64,000 nucleotides of DNA from Eulemur rufifrons (Eukaryota; Chordata; Mammalia; Primates; Lemuridae): positions 70,003,001-70,067,000 of the forward strand of contig NC_090999.1 of the NCBI RefSeq assembly GCF_041146395.1. Direction: 5' to 3'. Positions 1-9,310 of this stretch are shown here, piece by piece. A program made the position numbers and the translations under genes. Within the stretch, counting starts at the first letter, position 1, and each line of letters begins with the position of its first letter. The notes under the pieces are model-generated. The model made no database searches. It saw only the letters and a list, made by a program, of their open reading frames with translations, and was not told where the DNA came from.

Positions 1-1849
1 ACCATCCAAATGAGAAAATAGCAAAGACTTTTTCTAGTCAGCCACCACTAGGTTGCATTTGACAAAGACTTCAAGACAAGTAGAAGAGTGTGGAAGCTTT
101 ATATTAATAATAGAAGAAAAACGAAGGTTTTTAGGTGTGCCCAGATTAGAGGTTGTTGGCATGGGAAGCTGTAGGTGGGCAAACTAAAAGCTGGGCATAC
201 TATATGATTGGTTAGGGTCGTATATTTGGTTTTTCTGGTTGGATGTATGTTGAAAACAGGGACAAAAATTAGGGAAGATGTCAATTATTTAATTAAATCC
301 TGGCCATCTGGGAACAATTGCTGCAGAAATTGTTTGGCTTGCTGGACTGGTTGCTACAGTTGGTGAGTCAGAGTTCTATTTTTATATATGGTCTGGTCAT
401 TCTCTCTTTGTACATTCAGTATCTTTTCTTTGGTCTCTCTGTCTCTGTCTCTCTCTCTATATACACACACATATGGAATTTGATATGTAAAATTTAAATA
501 TTACTAAATATATAATAAAATATATATAAATTATACATAATATATAATATGATCAATAAATCTTATATAGAGACAGTCATATAAATTGAGAATGACAGAG
601 ACAGAGAAAGAGAAAAATAGAAAGTGAGAATGAGATAGCAAAATAGCTCATACCATTTTCTTAGACTGGTATTATACTTCAAAACTTGTTTGTCATAACA
701 TCCAGTTCTCCTCCAAATGTCTCAAATTAGAAAATTCTTTAAAGTGCTATATTTTCTAACATTCATTTAAAATCACCTTTTAACTCTAGGTTCCTTTAAC
801 TTCTAACCTTCTAATCAATACAGCATTTGAATTTCTGACACTTCCTCTGAATCCATTGGTTTGCCCTTAAATCATTTTTTACGTTTTTGCTGTTTAACAC
901 ATTATGCTTTTAAAATTATATTTGCTTTTCTTTTCATTCCTATAGGATATTGAAAGATATCTGAGGAGGTCGATGTCTGTTTTTATGGACATTACAAAAG
1001 CTTATCATGTCTAAATTTAAATAAAATAAAAGTAGCCAGTGGAGAAGAAAACCGTGCTTTTGAGACAAAGATTAGAGATAATAGAGGTGATGATATAATG
1101 AAAGTCAACTTTATGTGATACCTATATTAGGCATTTGGGGTGGGTTAGGAGATAGAGGAGAAACTGGGCATTCAGAGAGTATTTCAAAGAATTTCTTAGC
1201 TTTCAAGGTTATAATTAACATGTCAAGAAGTAAAATACTTATGGCAGGATAGGATTCTAGGGACCCAAATCTTTATTAAAAATACATTTTGTTTCTGTTT
1301 TCTGTACATCTGAAAGAAAAAAAAACAATTAGATAATTAATACTGAAAATCACACTCAGCTAAAATATGAATAAAGAATACTTAAGAATTTCTGATTTTC
1401 AAATATTTATACATTTTAACAGATGAACTTTCTTCAGTCAACTATATTAAAACATATGTAGTTTATTTTCTACTTATTAAACATGTGAAGTACTAAAACT
1501 ATATGTACTCCCAAATTAGTACAAATCTTCAGTTTTTGGATGAACATAAAAGAAATATTGATTGGCTGAAACAACAAAAAGCTATTTATTTGCAATAAAC
1601 ATTTTTTTATTTCACTTTAGATTAAATGACATATCTAAGAGAGTTGTTTTCTGAAAATCCATTTGGACTTTCAATGGCAGTTTACTGGCAGTGAGGGACA
1701 CCAAAGCAGTAGATAAAAACTGTTTTTAATGCCAGAAACACCAGTGCTGAAATCCCAACTCCATAATCCATTGCCTGTGTGCTCATGGAAATATTCTTTG
1801 AAGGAGCGCTTATTTTTCTTCATCCATAAAATTGTTACAATAATGGCAA
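1..1849. other. AT-rich sequence without a gene
   Basis: No open reading frame of note and no repeat family I recognise. A pyrimidine-rich and CA-rich stretch at 425-475 is followed by an almost pure AT tract at 480-560 and a GA-rich stretch at 585-640. Confidence 0.6.
425..475. repeat. CT/CA low-complexity tract
   Basis: Imperfect runs of TCTCTG and CTCTCT pass into TATACACACACATA. It is a simple repeat, too impure to be a clean microsatellite. Confidence 0.7.
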
Positions 1850-1854
1850 TTATA

Positions 1855-2095
1855 TCATTTCACTAGTAGCATTTATAAAGGACTTACTAGGTGTTAAGAC
1901 TCCTAAGTCAAATTGTCACGGTTTATTCTTACAACTGCTCTGTGAGTAGGTATGATTGTCATCACTCCAATTTTATGCACAAAGAAATGGAGTCATACAA
2001 AGGTGAAGCAATTCCCCAAGAGTCACACAGCTGGTGAGTGTGAGAAACAGGCTGTGAACTCAGGCAGTCTGCTTTCCTCATCTCGGCTTGCTGTA
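1855..2095 (-). mobile_element. MIR SINE
   Basis: Read on the plus strand it follows the reverse complement of MIR. A 'ggacttactaggtgtt' start leads into 'acaactgctctgtgagtagg', then 'ccaattttatgcacaaagaaatgg', then 'gagtcacacagctggtgagtg' and 'aactcaggcagtctg'. The order and spacing fit the conserved MIR core. Divergence is high, as expected for a pre-placental SINE. Confidence 0.85.
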
Positions 2096-2330
2096 CTTTT
2101 TATGAAGATTACATGAAATAATATATATTTCATGCTTTATATAATTTACTAACTATGCACTCAGGAAAGGGTATTATTTTTGGTTGTTATGAAACTAAAA
2201 TCTTCTGCATTAGATGTGCATTCATAAATATAAAATGAACACTATCACTTTTCGTTTTTAGTGGATTAATTCAAATATAATGCAGCAAAATAAGATGAAT
2301 TAGGTTTGATACTTTTGATTTAATGAAATA

Positions 2331-2335
2331 GTATT
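2331..2335. repeat. probable ERV target-site duplication, left copy
   Basis: GTATT abuts the left end of the ERV. GTATA abuts the right end at 5942-5946. Four of five bases agree, which fits the 4-5 bp duplication made by class I retrovirus integration. Confidence 0.5.
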
Positions 2336-2790
2336 TGTAATGTTTTTTGGATGGTTGGTGCCAGAGAAAGAAAGACAAGCAGAGTAGAAAGGGGTAAGCA
2401 ACAAGGCTTTATTTGAGCGCTCCTGGGCGAGGGTAACAGGTCCCAAGAGAGGGGCCCCAGGCTAGGTTCACAGGTCCCAAGAGAGAAGGGCCCGAGAAGT
2501 CGTGCCGCCCAGTTTTGTGTGGGCTTATATGTGTTTTAGAGCTGGGGGATGGGGGGTTTTCAGCATGAAGAGTTAGGAATTTTCCATTACGGTTTTAAGG
2601 TGGGGATTGAGAACTAGGAGGGGCTGCTGGTATGTATGGGTTCCAAGAACCAAGACCCTTATCAGGGTAACCATCCAGGTGTGTCTATTCTTTAACTTAG
2701 CTGGGCCTTGCAGGCATTGTTCTTGGCAGGTCTCATGGGCTTCTTCTTTTTCCATTAGGGAGGGGAGGGGTGCCTGCCACCAGCCTTACA
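2336..2790 (-). mobile_element. 3' LTR of the ERV
   Basis: This LTR is downstream in the element's minus-strand sense. It carries a TATA-like TATAAG (2524-2529) and an AATAAA signal (2408-2413), both read on the minus strand. It is longer than the other LTR mainly because the block with core ACAGGTCCCAAGAGAG occurs twice (2436-2451 and 2470-2485, 34-bp period), where the other LTR has one copy. It also has a few extra bases near 2592. Confidence 0.9.
2408..2413 (-). promoter_or_regulatory. polyadenylation signal AATAAA in the 3' LTR
   Basis: TTTATT on the plus strand reads AATAAA on the minus strand. It is at the same place in both LTRs and defines the element's orientation. Confidence 0.75.
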
Positions 2791-3446
2791 TTCCGGCCTT
2801 TCAGTGATAATAGGGCCCTGCACATCTTTCTGGCTACTTCCTGCTTTTGAGGGGCATAGTGGTGGCTATGGGCCAGAGTTGGTTGGTGGAGGGATGACTA
2901 GAAGGGGAGATTAGGGATGAAGCATCATCTGATTTACTGCCACTCTGGATAGTTCCTGTAGATGATAGAATCAAAACACTTTTGTGGTTTCATTAAGAGC
3001 AAACCAGGATTTCAAGAATACCTTGTGATTTTAACCAAATCCTTTCTCCTTTCATTATAGCTGACTCAACCATACACAAAATTTTTCATAAATTCCCTCC
3101 ATGAACTCCATCACAACCTACACAGACCATCTACGACATGCTTAGGCTTTCTTTTTTTGTCTTAAATTTCCTCTTTCCCAAATAACCAGCCATTCTTTTC
3201 CAGGACAAAAAGTCACTACACAAGATCCTTCTCTGCTCAAATCATTCCCTTGCTGATCTTTCTTAACAAAAATACATTTCCTTGCTTATAGCCTTTCTAC
3301 ATCTTTTTCTCCACCTTACGAGTTACCTTCTATCTTGATTTTATTTTTCCTCCAAATCCATGGTTTGAATCAATTTCTAAACAACCTCTGAATTAGACAA
3401 AATTACACACATAATTTCTTTAACATAAACTCGGGGGTCTACCAGT
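2791..3446 (-). mobile_element. ERV 3' internal remnant, no readable gene
   Basis: This lies between the protease remnant and the 3' LTR. Next to the LTR the minus strand reads GAAAGGCCGGAA, a weak, interrupted polypurine tract. The rest is stop-riddled in all frames. It may hold the scar of the pol/env deletion, or env and 3' untranslated sequence too decayed to recognise. Confidence 0.55.
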
Positions 3447-3830
3447 TCAGACGGGAGACTGTATGCAGGGCTTGGTAAGTTGGGAGAGGCTGTGGATGGA
3501 GCTGAAGAATCTGGAAAGAGAGAGAGATAGAAGGGCAGAGGTCCCGGAGGAAAATTGGAGGGTGATTCCCAGATTGGTTAATAGGTCCTTTCCCAATAGT
3601 GGAGCAGGACAGGAGGGCATGATAAGTAAGGAGTAGGTGATGGGAGGGTCATCTATCAGGCAGGTTAGGGGACTGGTGGTGGGGGGGGTGAGAGGAATTG
3701 CCATCAATACCCATGACTGACACCTGGGAAGGATAAGTAGGGCCCAAAAAGGAAGGCAGGACAGAATAGGTAGCTCCGGTGTCAACCAGAAAGGACTCTG
3801 TCTTACCCGATACCTTAATTGTTACCCTGG
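3447..3830 (-). pseudogene. ERV protease remnant (pro), frameshifted
   Basis: The retroviral aspartic protease active site DTGA is encoded at 3772-3783, preceded by a short stretch ending SFLV. A second conserved piece, LLGKDLL, lies at 3579-3599 in a different reading frame. Both are in the right order for one protease domain, so at least one frameshift separates them. A run of eight G at 3681-3688, on the path between the two motifs, is the likeliest site. The DTGA frame reaches a stop soon after the run. Active proteases of this type work as dimers to cut Gag; this copy cannot make one. No reverse transcriptase follows. Confidence 0.8.
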
Positions 3831-3859
3831 GCGATAGGGGTCACCAAGTCGGGGCCTCT

Positions 3860-4200
3860 TCAGTCTTCGGCAGCCAAACCCAAAACCACCATTGGCAAGT
3901 TTAGGGATGGAAGGACTGACTCTCTGGACTTCTGTCCCAAGGGGCAGTCACTTTTCCACTGTCCCTCTTGACCACATGCCAGGCAAGCCTTGGTGGGTGG
4001 ACGTGGCTGTGGGCGCTGCTTGGCCCAGTGGCCTTGCTTACCACACTTGAAGTAGGTGCCTGGTGAAGTGTGGCTGGTCGCCTTAGACGACATTGATGGC
4101 TTCTTGGGTCCTGCTGGCCACAGGGCTGCAACCAAGGCTTGAGCTTGCAGGTGTGCCTTTTGGCGGGCATGGGCCTCCTTTTGGGCCTCTGCCTGTTCAT
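3860..4200 (-). pseudogene. ERV gag, nucleocapsid end with two damaged zinc knuckles
   Basis: The minus-strand frame at 3860-4135 contains two spaced copies of the retroviral C-x2-C-x4-H-x4-C knuckle. The first (4013-4054) reads YFKCGKQGHWAKQR: its first Cys is Tyr and its last Cys is Arg. The second (3944-3985) reads CLACGQEGQWKSDC: its His is Gln. Basic and proline-rich sequence surrounds them, as in a nucleocapsid that binds the genomic RNA. Each knuckle has lost at least one zinc ligand, so neither would fold. Two knuckles are typical of HERV-H/F-like Gag and differ from the single knuckle of murine gammaretroviruses. Confidence 0.85.
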
Positions 4201-4742
4201 CTCAGGAATTAAAGATCTTAAATGCCATATTCACCAGGTCCCAGATAGGGGTCTGGCTTTTTGAGTTTCTTTCTGATGTCAGGGGAGGACTGAGTAACAA
4301 AGTGGGTTGCAAGGACAGTAGTCCCCACGGGAAAGGTAGGATCTAGGCGAGTATATTGGATAAGGGTGTCTGTAAGGCGGCTGAGAAAGGCCTCGGGGTT
4401 TTTATCTGCTCGTTGAGTGATTTACTTGAGTTTGTCATAATTTACCGGGCGATGCGCCACTGCTTGCAGGCTGGCAAGGACACACTGCAACATGTGGTCC
4501 CGACGTTTCTTGCTATCCCTTCTGGTCGGGGTGTCAGGTTGGTATTCCCATCCCGGCTCCTGGCAAGAGACAGCCTGGGCCCCTATTGCCATAGTGGGGT
4601 CCCTAAGATGGGCCTCATCAACGTGTCCCTGAGCCACTGCCTAGACACACTGTTTCTCATCTGTAGTGACCTGAGTATAGTGGAGGCCAAGCAGGGGAGA
4701 GCTGAGGGAGTCAGGTGGGTCAGAGAAAGCAGAAGAGGCATC
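4201..4742 (-). pseudogene. ERV gag, capsid region with the major homology region
   Basis: The minus strand at 4338-4400 encodes a block starting NPEAFL and ending YTRLDP. This matches the major homology region of retroviral capsid, a segment needed for particle assembly. Just upstream, the same frame reads NYDKLK and then meets a TAA stop at 4422-4424, so the capsid is cut before the homology region. Further upstream, 4422-4637 remains open and carries the QCVLASLQAV stretch typical of the capsid C-terminal domain. More frame changes separate this from the matrix part. Confidence 0.8.
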
Positions 4743-5120
4743 TCAAGAGACACTTGGTGAAAAATTAGAGGGGGAAGAGGTGGAGGACAGCAGGGGACCC
4801 CGTGCAAGGAGGACTTGTGCGGGGTGGCAGGTCAGACAGAGCAAAGGACGGGAGCGCAAACAGAAAAAGGCTTGGACATATGGGATCTCTGACCATTTGC
4901 CGTTCCTGTGACAAAAATTATCAAGGTCTTGTAAAACATTAAAATTGAAAGTCCCATTCTCAGGCCATTGGGAGCCATTGTCCAATTTATACAGCGGCCA
5001 AGCAGTATTGCAGTAAAGAATGAGGCGCTTGGGCCAGATGTCTAAACCCAAGGTCTTCAGATTGGCCAGCAGACACCCTAGGGGCGTCTCTTGGGAAATT
5101 TTAGAAGATTGGCTACCCAT
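4743..5120 (-). pseudogene. ERV gag, matrix domain (N-terminal part)
   Basis: An open frame of 125 codons on the minus strand begins MGSQSSK, with Gly at position 2 as in myristoylated Gag. PLGCLLANLKTLGLDIWPKR follows at about residues 13-32, then a Trp-rich segment with LDNGSQWPENGTF. This is the matrix style of class I ERVs, where the domain would anchor Gag at the plasma membrane. The ATG at 5120 lies about 380 bp inside the primer-binding site, a normal leader length. The frame ends in Ser/Pro-rich sequence before capsid because of a stop or frame change. Confidence 0.85.
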
Positions 5121-5501
5121 GTTGCCCCAACCCGAATGGGGACAGGAACAGTATCCTGACTAGGGAGGCAGCAAAAGTCTGGCGGACGTCTCCACCAAGA
5201 CTACTGTGCTGGTATGGAAAGAGGTGAGAGGAATTCAGATGTCCTGAATAGCCTCAGCCCCTGGAATGGGAGAGCCTCCAATGTGGGCCCATGGTTTAAT
5301 GGACAGGGAACAGTATCCCGGAAAACAGAGGCTCCTGGTGGGGGATCTGGGTTGGGACAACACGGGGTGACTCACTCCGGCGGAGGTCGTCAATCAGGGA
5401 CTCGAAGGCAGTCAGCAGGGGTCATGGTCCAGAATGCCAGAGTCTGCAGAAGCGGTGGTGCAGCCAAGGCCCCACAGTGGGCTGGTCCAGCCAAAAACCC
5501 T
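5121..5501 (-). mobile_element. ERV leader between primer site and gag start
   Basis: GC-rich, non-coding in the element's sense. In related retroviruses this stretch holds the splice donor and packaging signal; neither can be pinned down here. Confidence 0.6.
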
Positions 5502-5519
5502 TCCCGGGTTTTGGCACCA
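5502..5519 (-). other. ERV primer-binding site, tRNA-Phe type
   Basis: On the minus strand the sequence two bases inside the 5' LTR is TGGTGCCAAAACCCGGGA. The first 17 bases match the complement of the tRNA-Phe 3' end (TGGTGCCGAAACCCGGG) except for one G-to-A change in a former CpG. This site would prime minus-strand DNA synthesis. Confidence 0.85.
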
Positions 5520-5593
5520 AATGTAAGGTTTTTTTGATGGTTGGCACCAGAGAAAGACAGACGAGCAGAGTAGAAAGGAGTAAGCAATGAGGC

Positions 5594-5599
5594 TTTATT
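5594..5599 (-). promoter_or_regulatory. polyadenylation signal AATAAA in the 5' LTR
   Basis: TTTATT on the plus strand, in the same context (GGCTTTATTTGAGCGCTC) as in the other LTR. Confidence 0.75.
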
Positions 5600-5679
5600 T
5601 GAGCGCTCCCGGGCGAGGTTCACAGGTCCTGAGAGAGAGAGGCCCAAGAAGTTGTGCCGCCCAGAAGTTTTGTGTGGGG

Positions 5680-5686
5680 TTATATA
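5680..5686 (-). promoter_or_regulatory. TATA-like box in the 5' LTR
   Basis: The minus strand reads TATATAA about 80 bp before the AATAAA signal, the usual spacing for a short R region. The aligned position in the other LTR reads TATAAG. Confidence 0.55.
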
Positions 5687-5941
5687 TGTTTTAGAGCTGG
5701 GGGATGGCAGTTTTTCCACACGAAGAGTTAGGAATTTTCCATTAAGGTGGGTATTGATAACTAGGAGGGGCTAATGGTATGTATGGATTCCAGGAACCGA
5801 GAGACCCTTATCAGGGTAACCATCCAGGTGTGGCTATTCTTTAACTTACCTGGGTCTTGCAGGCATTATTTTTGACAGGGTCTCGTGGGATTCTTCTTTT
5901 TTTCATTAGGGAGGAGAGGGATGCCCGCCACCAGCCTTACA

Positions 5942-5973
5942 GTATATATATATATATTTTTTTTTTTTTTTGG
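5942..5973. repeat. (TA)n followed by a T run
   Basis: GTATATATATATATAT passes into about 14 T, directly at the ERV edge. The target duplication overlaps its first bases. Confidence 0.8.
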
Positions 5974-6440
5974 TCACATGCTTTAGTCTTTTGAGCTTTA
6001 AAAAATTAATTAAAATTTTAGCTTTGGACATTTCATTTGCTAATATAATCGTTACATATTATCTGTCTAGAAAAATCATAACCCAAAAATATAGTATCAT
6101 TTGGCTTGGCTGAACCTATAAGATCAAAGGAACTGGATAATTGCCAAATGTGTACTTTGCATTGTATCGGTATTGTTAGCAGTATAATTTTAGAAAATGC
6201 TAATAAACATATGCTGAAAAAATCAATGAAATATTTACAAGAAAGCCATGCTCTCCCACTTGTACTATTTCAACCTCCATTGTTTTCTGGAAATTCTGGA
6301 GAATACATTTTGCTCTTTGAGAAATGTTTAGTTGAAGTCCTATTTGAATTAAATCATGTTGAAAATGCAATTGTTAGTTTTAAAAAATTCACTCTCTCCA
6401 AACTTCCATTCAAACCTCCTATAAAACCCATCCCTATCCC
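5974..6440. other. AT-rich sequence without a recognised feature
   Basis: Contains a chance open frame of 117 codons (6106-6459, plus) with no recognisable domain; see the rejected list. Confidence 0.5.
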
Positions 6441-6800
6441 CTTCCTAGGGGTGTATTAGGCAGTAGCCTTTGCCAGGCCCCTAGGGAGACACAGGAATTG
6501 AAATGCAAAAGGAGAACTTACTTTCCTATCCCTCCTGATAAGGACTACCCTTATCCCTCCAGGTTGTTCCCTAGGGAGATAAAGGAATGGAATACAAGAG
6601 GGGAACTTACTTTCCTTATCCTTCCCAGTTATTGGAAAAGAACTTGTATACTCCTCCCAGAAAAACCATCTATAGAACCCAAGGCTCTCCCCTTTTCTCT
6701 CATGGACGCTTTTTTTGGCCTCCATCCAGATGCTCAAACTTAACAGCATTTTGCTACACATGAGGCTTCACGTTCTGTCTCTCAGTTCCAGACTCAATAG
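6441..6800 (+). repeat. possible solo LTR with a 91-bp direct repeat
   Basis: CCCTAGGGAGA begins two imperfect copies of a unit at 6478 and 6569, each followed by GAACTTACTTTCC (6513 and 6600). The sub-block CCTTATCC...CCAG also recurs. Tandem units like this are common in LTR U3 enhancers. A TATAGAACCC stretch at 6671 could be a TATA region. No matching second copy exists in the window and I do not know the family, so the LTR label is an inference. Confidence 0.4.
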
Positions 6801-7410
6801 CACGAAAAATAGGTAGTTCCCATAGAAAAATTTAGTTACATAATAACAAAGAAGCTCACTTTAGTAAAACTATATCCACCGATCTTGGGTGGAATTAAAA
6901 ACTTTTACAACTAATATTTGTAGTTGTAACTTTCAGTTGAATAATGAGAACTTTTGGAAACTATAGTCCGTAAAATGGGAACAACACACAAGCCTGAGAC
7001 CTGTAAATAAATCAACATTATTTATTGGGGCAAAGATGCATTTTAAAATAACTGAAACAAAATCAGTAATATTTGACTACTAATGGACTTGTTTTCTTAT
7101 ACCATTTCTGGTGCTAGCAAAAAAGAGAGAAATTTTATTTAAAAAAAACCTACTGTATAAAGATTAGAAGAACCATGAAAATTTCAAAAGATATGGAGCA
7201 ATAGCTTCTATCCACTCCCTACTGTTTCCTCCAACATCCATCATAGCAGCTCCACAGAGATCAGGTTCAAAGAATATTTGAAGATGCAATGAGACAGTGG
7301 ACATGGGAACACAGTTGACAACTTATTTTCTGAGATTAAGAAAAAAAATAATTCTCAAAGACCTAGAAAGTGGTGTCTCTTTATTCATTCTTATGCATAA
7401 ATCCAGCAAA
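6801..7410. other. AT-rich sequence without a recognised feature
   Basis: No open frame or repeat family stands out. Confidence 0.5.
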
Positions 7411-7446
<36 letters not shown>

Positions 7447-7449
7447 TAC
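7411..7449. repeat. (GT)n(AT)n microsatellite
   Basis: A GT run of about nine units passes directly into an AT run of about ten units. This compound type is length-variable in mammals. Confidence 0.9.
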
Positions 7450-7833
7450 ACAGATACATAACAAAATTGTTTGTCGAAATACCGTAACAGAGGAAATGGC
7501 CTTAAAAAAATGGCAAAAATATTTTCTGCCTCTTTAACACATCCTGCTTTGAGAACAAAACCTGCATCCTGCCTCAGGCCAGGGGTTGGGAGGGGCAGGG
7601 TAAGTCTTCTGTTATTTGTTCAAAAGGAGATGGCTCAGCCTGGACTTAGTTACCAAGGGAGGTCCTGGGTGGAGGTCAGGAGATTGTCTTCAGTGGAGAT
7701 GGAACATCAGAATCATCAACAATAATTGCCTAAAGCTGAGAACCCATCCTTTAAAAGCTCTGTATTTCTGCTTATTATTAGGACAAGGGCATTTCAGACA
7801 GGAGTCTCCATCCTCCTCCTTTGCTGGCAAAGT

Positions 7834-7842
7834 AATAAAACT
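7834..7842 (+). promoter_or_regulatory. polyadenylation signal of the LTR
   Basis: AATAAA within GTAATAAAACTTC, followed by T/C-rich sequence. Confidence 0.55.
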
Positions 7843-7862
7843 TCTCTTTCCTTCTTCCTCAA

Positions 7863-7907
7863 AACACTTGTTCTTGTTCTTCTGATTCGGCCTCAAGAAC
7901 AAGTGTT
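7863..7907. repeat. perfect 14-bp inverted repeat, 17-bp loop
   Basis: AACACTTGTTCTTG (7863-7876) is the exact reverse complement of CAAGAACAAGTGTT (7894-7907). Transcribed, it would form a strong hairpin about 25 bases past the AATAAA. Confidence 0.9.
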
Positions 7908-7922
7908 GAGCTTTCTGTAACA

Positions 7923-9120
7923 ATATCAAGCAAATTTTGCTATTATTGGTGCCAAAAAAAAAAAAAAAAGGCTGCAATAAAACACAGAGGAAGAAGATGC
8001 TCACTATTCATAGGAAAATTCTCACTTTTAAGGAAAAGATTAGTACTTAACCATGAGGTCAGAGCAAAATAATCCCATGCCAATAATTCAAAAATAAGTA
8101 ATGTGTGTGTTTCAAAAAAGACCGTTACTTTTATAGCAATAAGAAGCTAATGCACAAAAAAGGATAGTTTATCAATTTTAAGAAAAAATATAGTCAGAGG
8201 CCTTTTAGAATTTTTTTTTTCTGTCTTTTTATTTTTGTTTTTAATCTACAATAACTGGATACGGGAACATGTCTCCACCTTTGATTTTAAACAGTAATTA
8301 CATTTTGACATGTTCTGAGAACAAATTAAATTCTTTCCTATAACATCTCCATAAAGGTGGCAGAACAAACTCATGTGGCCTTTCTCAGAAGCAGAGAGCA
8401 GCCCACGCACTGGAGCCAGGATTTTAAATTAATTCTTTCACCTTGGCTTTAGTTACAATGATAGCTGTTAATCATGGCTAATTGAGAACACAGCAAAAAA
8501 GAAAAAAAAAAAAAAAAAAACACAAGGAAGAAACCAACAAACAGTGTGTTTCAGAATTCCTGTGAACAAAGCTCTTCCAAAAAATGTGGATAGAAAGAGC
8601 AGAACTGAAGAAGGAGGTGGTTTGGGTCATGGCCCCAGGGATATTAAATTACCATGCCTGTTTTGAATTGAGCTGGAATGGCCACATAGAATAAGATCAA
8701 AACAGAAAGCCTGGATGTTTTCCCTATGAAGGCATCAGAACCTCCTGGCAGATGCCAAAATAACTTCTGGTATAGATGCTGGTGCCAAGGCTCCGGAGCT
8801 CTCTCCACTGCATTAGCCTTTGGCTCCAATGCCTGTAGTCAGCCCCCCAAGACACCCTCACAGATCTTAGGACTCATCTCTTTTACCTTGGCTCTGTACC
8901 CTGCACATAGATACTGACTTGTCTACAAATTTCTAGTACTATCACACTACCCAGCAACCCTCAGCCAGCAAAAGCATGAAAGGCCTCAAACAGAACCAAA
9001 TGCAGAGATTCTAAGGGTTACCTAAGTAACACAGGGATTTTTCAAAAGTCTAAAAAACTAGAATAGATGAGACTGCCACAGGCAGCTTACGTTTCACCCT
9101 ATTTTTTAAAGCCACACAGA
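7923..9120. other. sequence without a gene
   Basis: Short A runs at 7954-7970 and 8500-8520, and a slightly GC-richer part around 8620-8900. The latter has overlapping short frames on both strands but no recognisable protein. Confidence 0.5.
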
Positions 9121-9124
9121 TCTG

Positions 9125-9310
9125 CCTAACAGTTTATATGTTACAAAGCACTTTCCATCTACATTATGTAATTTTTATAACAACCATATAATCTATGTAT
9201 TGTAAAAAAGCCTGTTTTGAAATAAGAAGAGAAGTTACAGATCTCACACAGGATGACAAAGACAGTGAGTGCCAGGGCAGTGACTCAAATCCTGACCCTG
9301 ATTCCATATT
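9125..9310 (-). mobile_element. MIR-like SINE, decayed
   Basis: 'gttacaaagcactttccatctacattatgtaattttt', 'acaaccatataatctatgtatt' and the GACTCAAATCCTGACCCTGATTCC tail follow the order of an inverted MIR. Only scattered positions match, so this is a weaker call than the others. Confidence 0.5.

Larger units (their letters stand above)
2336..5941 (-). mobile_element. class I endogenous retrovirus, two LTRs, internally deleted
   Basis: Two direct repeats of 455 and 420 bp (2336-2790 and 5522-5941) begin TGTAA and end TTACA on the plus strand, so both have TG...CA termini. Between them on the minus strand lie, in order, a tRNA-Phe-type primer-binding site, gag with matrix, capsid homology region and two zinc knuckles, and a protease remnant. 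Only about 2.7 kb of interior remains. Reverse transcriptase, RNase H, integrase and env cannot be found. The LTRs differ at roughly one site in ten by eye, pointing to an old insertion. By primer site and Gag style it resembles the HERV-F/HERV-H side of ERV1; the exact family is unassigned. All reading frames are broken, so it cannot encode a virus. Confidence 0.92.
5522..5941 (-). mobile_element. 5' LTR of the ERV
   Basis: Promoter-side LTR in the element's sense, 420 bp, TG...CA ended. Read on the minus strand it has a TATATAA box (complement of 5680-5686) and AATAAA (complement of 5594-5599). It has one copy of the block duplicated in the other LTR. The right end is directly followed by GTATA, the probable target duplication. 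Confidence 0.9.
7525..7922 (+). mobile_element. ERV1-type solo LTR
   Basis: The right part has the layout of a class I LTR: TTTAAAAGCTCTG (7750), AATAAA (7835-7840), then CTTCTCTTTCCTTC and TTCTGATTCGGCCTC, ending near CTGTAACA. The left edge is uncertain. A perfect 14-bp inverted repeat (7863-7876 and 7894-7907) lies just after the polyadenylation signal. The family is not identified. Confidence 0.6.

Noticed and set aside
3901..4200. 99-codon minus-strand frame overlapping the nucleocapsid
   Set aside because: Mostly an alternate frame of gag. The zinc knuckles are in the other frame.
4356..4760. 134-codon open frame on the plus strand over the ERV
   Set aside because: Antisense shadow of the gag capsid region, whose minus-strand reading has clear homology.
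5390..5719. 109-codon minus-strand frame across the LTR and leader
   Set aside because: It crosses the primer-binding site, so it is not a viral gene. No homology seen.
6106..6459. 117-codon open frame, plus strand
   Set aside because: No recognisable motif and AT-driven composition. It ends inside the possible LTR, so it does not look like a conserved gene.
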